Below are positions 1-7,242 of a DNA stretch of 64,000 nucleotides, piece after piece. Positions within the stretch are counted from its first letter, which is position 1; every line of letters begins with the position of its first letter. The position numbers and the translations under genes are program-made. Source of the stretch: Pseudomonas turukhanskensis (GTDB lineage: Bacteria; Pseudomonadota; Gammaproteobacteria; Pseudomonadales; Pseudomonadaceae); contig NZ_BSFN01000005.1 of NCBI RefSeq assembly GCF_027922365.1, positions 300,531 through 364,530 on the forward strand. The letters run 5' to 3'. The notes below the pieces were generated by a model. It saw only the letters and a program-made list of their open reading frames with translations. It had not been told where the DNA came from and searched no databases.

Positions 1-364
1 GCAGCAGCGCCAACCGAGGCTCAAGCAGCACTTCGTAGCAGGCCTGGTCGTTGGAACCGGCCACGCGTTTGAAGCGGGTAATCACGCCATAAATCGTGCG
101 CAGTGGCTTGGCCGCTTCCACATTGGTTACGTGCGATGGCGGGTGAGCCGCGCGGGCGTGGAGGCTGAAACTGGCTTCCTGCCCGAGCATCTCATCGGCA
201 GCGATATCGCACACGGTGGAGGTGAACTCGATGTGATAGGCGAACGGTTTGCTCAGCCCTTCTTCGCCGCGAAAAGCCAGTACGTCGAAGGCTATATCGA
301 CGGTGCGAACCAGCAGCCGGTGACGGCTGTGGTCGAAGAAGGGGACGGCAGGCTGACGGGCCAT
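1..364 (-). CDS. vgrG: VgrG (TssI) spike protein of the type VI secretion system, N-terminal fragment
   Basis: The visible 121 codons are the N-terminus of a VgrG protein, the trimeric spike that caps the Hcp tube of a type VI secretion system. After a short lead they read LLVRTVDIAFDVLAF, then GLSKPFAYHIEF and LRTIYGVITRF, the gp27-like hub-domain pattern seen at the start of VgrG proteins. The start is ATG at 364 with TGAGGT upstream. The rest, including the gp5-like needle and any C-terminal effector extension, lies beyond base 1, so the class of VgrG cannot be told. It follows hcp by 55 bases on the same strand, an expected pairing because Hcp and VgrG are secreted together. Confidence 0.85.
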   Translation of the reverse strand, partial: MARQPAVPFFDHSRHRLLVRTVDIAFDVLAFRGEEGLSKPFAYHIEFTSTVCDIAADEMLGQEASFSLHARAAHPPSHVTNVEAAKPLRTIYGVITRFKRVAGSNDQACYEVLLEPRLALL

Positions 365-419
365 ATTCACACCTCAGGAAAACGGAGGCAGCGGCCGGCG
401 AACCGACCGCTGGATTGGC

Positions 420-911
420 TCAAGCGCTTTGGCGCTCGGTCCAGGCGTCGGAGTGGATGATGTTGCCGTCCTTGTAGGTCCAGGTGATCTTTTCGTAGCG
501 AAGTTCAACCAACTCCAAGTGGTTATGCTTTTCTTTGGTGGGGTCTTTGATGTCGTGCATCTTGGGCGCCACTTTCACTACCTTGACGTTCTCCAGGAGG
601 GTGTTGAAGTACTCCACCTCCTGCCCGGCGTCATCAATGCGATACCACTTGAACTCCGCGCTTTTCAGGGTTTGGCCACTGGTGACGGCCTTGAACAGAT
701 AAGGGCTGGATGCATCGACCTCCTTCTGGATCAGCAAGGCGGTGTGCACCCGTGCACCGGTCAATTTGCCGGTGTTGTCGTCGGTGGGGATGTACACGCT
801 ATGTTCCAGGGCCAGCACTTCGATGCTGCCTTCACGCTTTTGCACATCTACCGATCCCTTTATGGCGGCGCCGCCGTCGTCCTGCAGCTGTAAATAAATG
901 GGGATGGCCAT
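420..911 (-). CDS. hcp: Hcp (TssD) tube protein of the type VI secretion system
   Basis: This 163-residue protein is the hexameric ring subunit that stacks into the inner tube of the T6SS and is ejected with VgrG. It opens MAIPIYLQLQDDGG and contains the family features KGSVDVQ, a GQTLKSAEF strand and the C-terminal LRYEKITWTYKDGN. These make it close to the enterobacterial-type Hcp (as in enteroaggregative E. coli) rather than the P. aeruginosa Hcp1 type; this comparison is from memory. Its full length matches the family. ATG at 911 has AAGGAG seven bases upstream, the strongest ribosome site in this operon, which fits a protein needed in large amounts. Confidence 0.95.
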   Translation of the reverse strand: MAIPIYLQLQDDGGAAIKGSVDVQKREGSIEVLALEHSVYIPTDDNTGKLTGARVHTALLIQKEVDASSPYLFKAVTSGQTLKSAEFKWYRIDDAGQEVEYFNTLLENVKVVKVAPKMHDIKDPTKEKHNHLELVELRYEKITWTYKDGNIIHSDAWTERQSA

Positions 912-926
912 ATGAAGCTCCTTGTT

Positions 927-2642
927 TCAGAGGGATAACGCCGCGGACCGCGGCGGTTGCAGATCAGGTGCCGACAACGCAGGCATGCAGCTCCCCGGTT
1001 CCGGCACCAGACGAATATCGACGCGGCGATTAGCCGCCCGGCCGTGTTCGGTTTCATTGCTGGCAATAGGCTGGCTGGCCCCCAGACCGCGAACGGCAAT
1101 GCAGTGGGCAGGGATGCTGCCCATGTGTTGCATCCAATCGCGCACGGCGTTGGCGCGGGCAAGTGATAGGTGCTGGTTTTTTTGCGCCAGGCCAGCGGCA
1201 TCGGTATGGCCGGTGACCAGAATCAGCCAGCCCGGGCGTGCCTGGATACGACTCATGGCACCGATCAACACGGGCGTGGCATCGGGTTTCAGCGTGGCGC
1301 TACCGACTGCAAACAGAGAAAGGCTGTCCAGGTGGATGGTCTGGTCAGCGAGCTCGTCGGCCATGGCTGGGCGAACTGCTGCTACGGCTTGCGACACGCG
1401 AGCGCGCAGAGGTTCGCCACGGTAAAGGCCAAGGCCCAGTGCCAGCGGCTCGCCATAGCGGTAATAGTCATCCAGTACGCTGGCGTGCCGGCGCAACACC
1501 GCCAATGCTTCCTGGGTCATGGCGCTGGCGGGATGATCATGAGCGGCGGTTTGGTAACGGCGCAGGTCGTCACTGACCTGGCGTACCAACAGGGTGTTCT
1601 GCCAGGCCGAGCTGGCCCAGGCGATACCGCAGGCCGCCACGAACAACCACAGGGCAATGGCACCCGCTCGATGCACAGGTGCCGATTGCGGCCGTAACGC
1701 CAACATGCCCAGTAACGGGTCTGGCAGGGGCAAGGAGGTTGCAGCCACACGGTGCGGTACCGCTTGCTCATACAAGCCCGTAAAGTCGCCCAGCCAGCGC
1801 TGCCACAAATTATTCGCGACCCCAGGGGCGTGTTGCGGCGACAGAAAAACGCCGCAGGCGGTAGCCGTACAGGGCGGATCGTAGGCCCCGCCGTCGGTCA
1901 ACGGCGCGATCATTTGCTCTGCCAGCCAGGCTATCGCGGCGTTGCACTGCACCACGCTGCGCAATCGGCCCGCGCCGGCCAACAGACTAGGCGCCTGTTG
2001 TTGCCAGGCGCCAAGATGCCATTGGCTCTCCTGCTCCAGCACACGCAAATTACCGGTGCCTGGGTACCAGCCAAACCAGGCACTGTTGTCCGCCCCGGTT
2101 GGCAGGTAATTGGCCACCAGCAACGGCAAGGCGATACCACGGCGGCGAGCGCATGCCAGTTGGTGGCGCAACGCCTGGAGGTCTGCGGTCAATGCCGAGC
2201 TTTCGGCCTGCTCACTCGGGTTGACCACCGCCACCACACACAACTGGTTGGCCCAGTGCGGACGCAGCGCCAGCAAGCTGTCCACGATGGTTGGTAGACG
2301 CTGCGCCCGGGAAACCGACAGGTAACACGCCGCATCCGTGAGACGCACCGCAATGCCATCGGCGCACTCCGCACCAAACAATGCACGCGCGCCGCTGCCA
2401 CACACCAGGGCGATAGGGCGTCGATAAGAAGCCGAGGGTAACGAGGCATCACCCATCAATACCAGCGCTTGGCGTTGATCTTTTATTCGACGCTGAGACC
2501 AGTGCCACCCCACGCTGACGAGTAGCGCGGCGGCCACTCCAGTCCCCACCGCGACCCAACCGCTGACCGGCAAGATAATCAGCAGCATGAAAGCCAGAAA
2601 ACCGGCCCATAACCACAGCGCGCGCATCAGCCGGAGCGTCAT
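927..2642 (-). CDS. T6SS-associated OmpA-family membrane protein with TssM-like topology
   Basis: A 571-residue inner-membrane protein encoded between tssL and hcp. Two membrane segments lie at about residues 10-45, followed by a cytoplasmic region of about 275 residues, a third membrane segment at 324-343, and a C-terminal OmpA/MotB peptidoglycan-binding domain at about 440-550 (VTGHTDAAG, then NRRVDIRL). The two-plus-one membrane layout is that of TssM. The cytoplasmic part begins with IALVCGSGARALF where TssM has its Walker A NTPase loop, but the GKS/GKT is missing. Family knowledge: OmpA proteins in this operon position anchor the T6SS membrane complex to the cell wall. A common origin with TssM is my inference. 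Its start overlaps the tssL stop by four bases, so the two are translationally coupled. Confidence 0.8.
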   Translation of the reverse strand: MTLRLMRALWLWAGFLAFMLLIILPVSGWVAVGTGVAAALLVSVGWHWSQRRIKDQRQALVLMGDASLPSASYRRPIALVCGSGARALFGAECADGIAVRLTDAACYLSVSRAQRLPTIVDSLLALRPHWANQLCVVAVVNPSEQAESSALTADLQALRHQLACARRRGIALPLLVANYLPTGADNSAWFGWYPGTGNLRVLEQESQWHLGAWQQQAPSLLAGAGRLRSVVQCNAAIAWLAEQMIAPLTDGGAYDPPCTATACGVFLSPQHAPGVANNLWQRWLGDFTGLYEQAVPHRVAATSLPLPDPLLGMLALRPQSAPVHRAGAIALWLFVAACGIAWASSAWQNTLLVRQVSDDLRRYQTAAHDHPASAMTQEALAVLRRHASVLDDYYRYGEPLALGLGLYRGEPLRARVSQAVAAVRPAMADELADQTIHLDSLSLFAVGSATLKPDATPVLIGAMSRIQARPGWLILVTGHTDAAGLAQKNQHLSLARANAVRDWMQHMGSIPAHCIAVRGLGASQPIASNETEHGRAANRRVDIRLVPEPGSCMPALSAPDLQPPRSAALSL

Positions 2643-3307
2643 TTGAACGCCCGCCCCGCGAGCACGGCGTCGATCGCGGTATCCAGCAAATGGTCAAATC
2701 CAAACCAAAGCGTCGCGAGCACCACAGCGGCACTGAACAAATGAATCAGGGGGGAGTGCAACCAGGGTGCCCCGCGCGTTGAATGGTCAGCGACCACTGC
2801 TCCGGCTCTTGCCAGCGAGATATCCAGCGGCTCGACTCGAGCGTTCAGTGCCTGCAGGAGTTGCTCGCGCTGGGGGTCGTTCTCGTAGCGGTACCGGCCA
2901 AGAAATCCCAGCATCAATACCCGCTGAAAGACGGTCAGTACCAGTGGCTCCGGGTTTGGCTCACTTAATACCTCGGCAATATTTTCGTAGAGCCTTTCTC
3001 CACCCTCATGCTGCTGAAAAAAGCGCGCTTGCAGCGACTCCTCAGCCCATTGGCAGTGCGCAAGCCCGGTCGAGAGCCGCAGCACGGAGTCATCGAGCAA
3101 CGCGCACTGGGCGTAGCTGATGAAGTCGATGTTGCGCGGACTGATGCCGGCATCCTTAAGCGCCTGACGAACCTGCGCCACCTGATTGGCACACTCACTC
3201 TTGAGGGTTGTGCTTTCCCTGGCCGATACACCGTGGCGCAACTGCACCACCACCAGGTAACTGGCTTGCAGGCACGCGTCAATATCGATGGACCGTACAG
3301 GCGTCAT
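2639..3307 (-). CDS. tssL: TssL (DotU/ImpK) inner-membrane protein of the type VI secretion system
   Basis: This 222-residue protein is the DotU-type subunit that, with TssM and TssJ, forms the membrane complex docking the T6SS baseplate. It has the cytoplasmic helical domain with ISYAQCALLDDSVL, the counterpart of the family's YALCAxxDE region, then VFQRVLMLGFLGRY. A single C-terminal membrane helix sits at about residues 190-212. There is no peptidoglycan-binding extension. The OmpA-like protein encoded next, overlapping by four bases, probably supplies that function. The start was set at ATG 3307, which overlaps the tssK stop (ATGA). A longer open frame continues upstream, but its extra 108 residues are the tssK gene in another frame. 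Confidence 0.9.
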   Translation of the reverse strand: MTPVRSIDIDACLQASYLVVVQLRHGVSARESTTLKSECANQVAQVRQALKDAGISPRNIDFISYAQCALLDDSVLRLSTGLAHCQWAEESLQARFFQQHEGGERLYENIAEVLSEPNPEPLVLTVFQRVLMLGFLGRYRYENDPQREQLLQALNARVEPLDISLARAGAVVADHSTRGAPWLHSPLIHLFSAAVVLATLWFGFDHLLDTAIDAVLAGRAFK

Positions 3308-4659
3308 GAGCGCAGCACCGCAAACAGTTCCAGCTTCACATCCTGCAGGGTGGCGGGTACGTAGAACGCGCAGACACCCTGGGCCAATACGAGCTGGCCT
3401 TTTGCGTGCTGCATATCGAGGGCGAAATATTGGTTTTCCAGCCGCAATGGAATGGCTGCCGGAACATGACCCAGAGGACGTAGCGGAACACCATCGAGGG
3501 CCGCATTCACCAGACGATCGATATCGTCGGGCGTGCCGGCCTTGCACAGACGAGGGAACTGCGCCTGCACCTGCACGGCGGGCAATTGACAGCGCACTGA
3601 CAGGTAGAAATCGGCACCACCAGGCTCGCACAGGCGCGCATCGTGAAAACTCACCTGCCAGCGATTGGCGCCGTTTTCTTCCAGCGTCAGTGCGATAACC
3701 CGAGACGGCAGACTGGCTTCGAGCAGGGAGGACAACGTGCGCATCAGCGGCGCAAACACCGCTTGCAGGTCGTCATGCCGGTACGCCGGAATCTTGTCGA
3801 TGTCGTGTTCCAGGGAGAACGTCAGCAAGCTGCCGGCCAACTTGGCCAACTCCAGATACACCAGCTCCGGCGGCCGCTGCGGATGGGCCTTCAACTCAGC
3901 CAGCACCGGTTGATAGGTATTCAACGCGTTGAGCAACCAGAACAGCGATACATCGGCCACAGCAAAGTCGGCCATGCGCTGATTGCTCTCCCGACGCATG
4001 GCCATCAGACGCTGGCGTTTGGTGGAGAGCTGGGTCAGTACATTGTCCAGCTGCGCCAGCAGCCCGGCATGGGCGCTGAAACTTAATAGCGGCGGCACAT
4101 ACTCCGCATCGATGGCCCAGGCACCGAACTCGTCATGCTGCAGCCGAACCAGCGGACAGGTCAGGAAGTCACTGTTGTCATCGGTTTCCAGGCGCAGGCT
4201 GAGTTGATGCTCCATCACGCCGATAGAAACGGCTTCCTCACCGTACTGATCCTGCACTTCTCGCCACACCTGGCGGTAACGCGTCGGACGATCCATTCGC
4301 TCGCCATCGAGTACACAGTTACCGCCATTACCCTGTTCAAGGGGCAGCGCCAGCACCACGGTGGCGCGCTGACAGGCGTCGGTTAGCACCGCAGAAAGCG
4401 TGATGGCGGGCGGCAACGGGTCAGCCAACTGGGTATCGATTGGCGTGCCATCGGGCATGCGCACGCTGAGCCGGGTGGCCTTTAGTTTGCCCAGGCGCAA
4501 GGCATCCAGATCGAACGCCAGCGCCTGTACGCCCCAGGGATGCACCAGCGCCAGATGCGCCAGGCCGGCATTGCTCCAGGCCTCCCAGCGCGCTTGCTGC
4601 TGGAACTGTTGCGCCGATAGCAACACGCCGGTGGCCCACAGTGGTCGGTCAATTCTCAT
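3304..4659 (-). CDS. tssK: TssK (VasE/ImpJ) baseplate protein of the type VI secretion system
   Basis: A 451-residue TssK, the trimeric adaptor that links the T6SS baseplate to the TssL/TssM membrane complex. The start MRIDRPLWATGVLLSAQQFQ matches the conserved N-terminal shell domain (xxWxxGxxLxPQHFQ in the family). The segment AFDLDALRLGKLKATRLSV followed by MPDGTPID is the family's 'lamPdG' strand. The C-terminal head domain reads EPGGADFYLSVRCQ. Length agrees with the family (about 440-450). It lies 23 bases after tssC, with GGAG nine bases before the ATG, and its stop overlaps tssL by four bases. Confidence 0.92.
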   Translation of the reverse strand: MRIDRPLWATGVLLSAQQFQQQARWEAWSNAGLAHLALVHPWGVQALAFDLDALRLGKLKATRLSVRMPDGTPIDTQLADPLPPAITLSAVLTDACQRATVVLALPLEQGNGGNCVLDGERMDRPTRYRQVWREVQDQYGEEAVSIGVMEHQLSLRLETDDNSDFLTCPLVRLQHDEFGAWAIDAEYVPPLLSFSAHAGLLAQLDNVLTQLSTKRQRLMAMRRESNQRMADFAVADVSLFWLLNALNTYQPVLAELKAHPQRPPELVYLELAKLAGSLLTFSLEHDIDKIPAYRHDDLQAVFAPLMRTLSSLLEASLPSRVIALTLEENGANRWQVSFHDARLCEPGGADFYLSVRCQLPAVQVQAQFPRLCKAGTPDDIDRLVNAALDGVPLRPLGHVPAAIPLRLENQYFALDMQHAKGQLVLAQGVCAFYVPATLQDVKLELFAVLRS

Positions 4660-4682
4660 CGCGATCTACTCCGCACCGCCCT

Positions 4683-6221
4683 TCAGGCCTTGGCCTTGGG
4701 CATCTGCGAAACGAGCGAGAGGTTGACGTCCATGCCCTCTACTTGAAAGTGCGGCACGGCGTACAGCTTCACGCGAAAGAAGCCTGGGTTGTCGTCGATG
4801 TCTTCAACCGTGACCTTGGCATCGCGCAAGGGATGGGACGCCTGAAGGTCGTCGCCAGGATCGGTCATTTCGGTGACCAGCCCGCCGACCCACTTGTTCA
4901 GCTCCAGCTCAAGCAACCGGCGGTCTTTGGTAGTGCCAATGTTTTCGCGCTGAATCAGCTTCAAATAATGGGCAATGCGTGACAGTAAAAAAATGTACGG
5001 CAAGCGCGCATTGATGCGGCTGTTGGCAGAGGCATCGGCGGTGTCATACAGGGCAGGCTTCTGGGTGGAGTTAGCGGAGAAAAAGCAGGCGTAGTCACGG
5101 TTTTTGTAATACGAGAGCGGAATAAAACCCAGGTTGGCGAATTCGAATTCGCGGGTTTCCGGAATCATGATTTCAGAAGGAATTTTTACCTGATTGCCCG
5201 TACCCAGATCGTACAGGTGAATGGGTAAATCGCAGACTGCGCCGCCCGATTGAGGGCCGCGGATCTGCACGCACCAGCCGTTGTTGATAAAGCTCTTCAC
5301 CATGTTGGCGGCAAAGGAAAACGAGGCATTGGTCCACAGGTACTTGTTATGGTCCGGCCCTTTTACGCGTTCGACGTAGTTGAAGCTGCGCACCGGCACG
5401 GTATCAGGCCCATAGGGCAAACGGCCGAGCACGCGCGGCATGGTCAGGCCGATGTAACGGGCGTCGTCACTTTCGCGAAACGACTTCCACTTGATGTATT
5501 CGGCACGGTCGAAGTAGTTGCCGATATCTTTGATGGCAGCCACTTCTTCCATTGAGCTTTTTCCAAAAAAGGCCGGGCCCACCGCACCCACGAACGGCAT
5601 ATGGGCCGCGGCCGAAACTTTGGAAATATTGCGTAGCAGGGCAATATCTTGCGGGCTGCGGTCGAACTCGTAATTGGAGATGGCCGCCGCGATAGGCTCG
5701 CCACCGGGGGTGTCGTACTCCAGGGTATAGGTGTGCAGGTACAGGCCACTTTGCGCCACTTCCGGTGCATCTTCGAAGTCTTGCACCAGGTGTTGTTTGC
5801 TGACATCGAGCAATTCGATGCGCACGTTCTGACGAAAATCGGTCTGATCAACCAACGACTTCACACCCCGCCACGCCGACTCCACGCGCTGAAACTCGGG
5901 ATGGTGCATAACGGCGTCGAGCTGAAGGCTGATCTGCTGGTCGAGCATCGCAATATGATCGTCCAAAAGGGCCTTATCCAACCGCTCAACTTTCTGTGCC
6001 GCCTGTTCGAGCAGGCTCAGAAACACGCTGACCGCTGCCGTCACACGCTCGTCGGCAGACACTTCGGACAGCACATCATTGTTCTGGAACGCCTCAATCG
6101 CACCCAGGGACGGCACCGTATTGAGATTTATTTTTCCGAACAGCGCGGCATACACACTTTTATTTTCTTCGGGCAAAACTTCAGCGTCCTGCGCAGAAGC
6201 AGGCATTTTTTTGTCTGGCAT
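4683..6221 (-). CDS. tssC: TssC (VipB) contractile sheath large subunit
   Basis: The 512-residue large subunit of the T6SS contractile sheath, which forms a heterodimer with TssB. Recognisable family blocks are RVESAWRGVKSLVDQT, GGEPIAAAISNYEF, the loop with FVGAVGPAFFG, GLTMPRVLGRLPYGP, the GPQSGG motif, and the conserved C-terminus containing NPGFFRVKLYAVPHFQVEG and the ending LSLV. The length is usual. It follows tssB by 33 bases with AGGA before the ATG. Codon and base use in tssB/tssC is visibly more AT-rich than in tssL/tssK and the housekeeping genes further right. This could reflect expression or a different history. Confidence 0.96.
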   Translation of the reverse strand: MPDKKMPASAQDAEVLPEENKSVYAALFGKINLNTVPSLGAIEAFQNNDVLSEVSADERVTAAVSVFLSLLEQAAQKVERLDKALLDDHIAMLDQQISLQLDAVMHHPEFQRVESAWRGVKSLVDQTDFRQNVRIELLDVSKQHLVQDFEDAPEVAQSGLYLHTYTLEYDTPGGEPIAAAISNYEFDRSPQDIALLRNISKVSAAAHMPFVGAVGPAFFGKSSMEEVAAIKDIGNYFDRAEYIKWKSFRESDDARYIGLTMPRVLGRLPYGPDTVPVRSFNYVERVKGPDHNKYLWTNASFSFAANMVKSFINNGWCVQIRGPQSGGAVCDLPIHLYDLGTGNQVKIPSEIMIPETREFEFANLGFIPLSYYKNRDYACFFSANSTQKPALYDTADASANSRINARLPYIFLLSRIAHYLKLIQRENIGTTKDRRLLELELNKWVGGLVTEMTDPGDDLQASHPLRDAKVTVEDIDDNPGFFRVKLYAVPHFQVEGMDVNLSLVSQMPKAKA

Positions 6222-6254
6222 TGGTTGTTTTCCTACATATGACGGGAGACAGGC

Positions 6255-6749
6255 TTATTGATGGCCGTTGTTCAGCGCCGCTAATTCAACTTGCAACTCA
6301 CCCCGTAGCGAGTCGTTCCTAAGAATCTGCTCAAGCTCATAACGAAAGGTCGCGTTATCCAGCAAATTAGACTTCAGATCGCGTAACAGATTACGCATTG
6401 CCAGCAAGGCCCGTAATTGCGGAATCTGTCGCGCCACCTGCTCCGGTTCAAAGTCTTTCATCTGCTGAAAAGCAAGTTGGATGGTGGCCTGTGTCCCGTC
6501 GGCGACCAACGTATTGGTCACCGCCAGTTTCAGCTTCGGCGAGAACTCGGCCATTACACTGTCGAAGTTGTTCTTGTTGATATTGACCTTGCCCCTGGCC
6601 GAAAGGGGGCGCTGCTCGCGACCATTGCTGTAGTCGCCAAGCAGCATGAGCTTGAGGGGAAGTTCGACTTTTTTGCTGGCGCCACCGGTATGAAGGTCCA
6701 GCCTGATATTCACCCGTGCTTTGGGAACTTCATTCTGAAAGCTACTCAT
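6255..6749 (-). CDS. tssB: TssB (VipA) contractile sheath small subunit
   Basis: The 164-residue small sheath subunit, which assembles with TssC around the Hcp tube. It carries the typical opening QNEVPKARVNIRLDLHTGG, then KVELPLKLMLLGDY, the NFDSVMAEFSPKL block and the C-terminal helix LLRDLKSNLLDNATFRYEL that binds TssC. ATG at 6749 has GGGAGAG upstream. It is the first gene of the visible operon; nothing T6SS-related precedes it, so the promoter should lie in the 493-base interval to the right. Confidence 0.96.
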   Translation of the reverse strand: MSSFQNEVPKARVNIRLDLHTGGASKKVELPLKLMLLGDYSNGREQRPLSARGKVNINKNNFDSVMAEFSPKLKLAVTNTLVADGTQATIQLAFQQMKDFEPEQVARQIPQLRALLAMRNLLRDLKSNLLDNATFRYELEQILRNDSLRGELQVELAALNNGHQ

Positions 6750-7242
6750 GGTCTCTCCCTTTACCTATTTGACTTATTTGCCAGGGGCGCTATTCCAATG
6801 CACAAACACTGCAATCGCACGCCACGTTGAACACCTTTAAACCTTGCCGAACTTTTAACGTTTTTTCCAGTGCAATACGCAGACAAGGACGAACCCTACA
6901 AATCAATGGGATTAAACTTTGCACTTGCCTGTATTTCCTTTATATGATTTTTTGCAACCTGACAAACTCAACACATCTGACCCACTCTTTATTTCACGGA
7001 AATAACTTACTGCATATATCAAACACATTAATCAACCAGCGACTTGCAGCAGCGCTCAACGCTGCCAATTCAACGTTTAACCTCGCCACCACTACCACTA
7101 AAACAAGCGCCATGAAGTAATAATCTGCAGATTCAAAGCTATTAATCCTCCACCCATTCAGTCATTTCCCACGCCCTCGCTTGCCAGCACTGGCAGATAG
7201 GCCCGAATATGGGCCCCAGTCAGTTTCTGGCTTGGAGCGCCA
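6750..7242. other. AT-rich divergent intergenic region between tssB and a c-di-GMP enzyme
   Basis: This 493-base interval separates the T6SS operon (leftward) from the GGDEF-EAL gene (rightward). It is much richer in A and T than its surroundings, especially at 6840-7150. It must hold both promoters. I see no convincing gene: the 97-codon frame at 6827-7120 has no ribosome site and a low-complexity ending. On the minus strand, 6811-6826 contains TGGC-6-TTGC, which resembles a sigma-54 site, but the gap is one base too short. No clear repeat or terminator was seen. Confidence 0.5.

Noticed and set aside
4683..6749. Long opposite-strand open frames over tssB, tssC and most other genes
   Set aside because: They mirror the GC codon bias of the real genes, have no ribosome sites, and give low-complexity proteins rich in Ala, Arg, His and Gln.
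6811..6826. Sigma-54-like promoter on the minus strand upstream of tssB (TGGC...TTGC)
   Set aside because: The distance between the GG and GC elements is nine bases rather than ten, which normally abolishes sigma-54 recognition, and the AT-rich context makes chance matches likely.
6827..7120. 97-codon open frame in the AT-rich interval beside tssB
   Set aside because: No ribosome site, low-complexity Thr/Asn-rich ending, and no recognisable pattern. The AT-rich region simply lacks stop codons in this frame.
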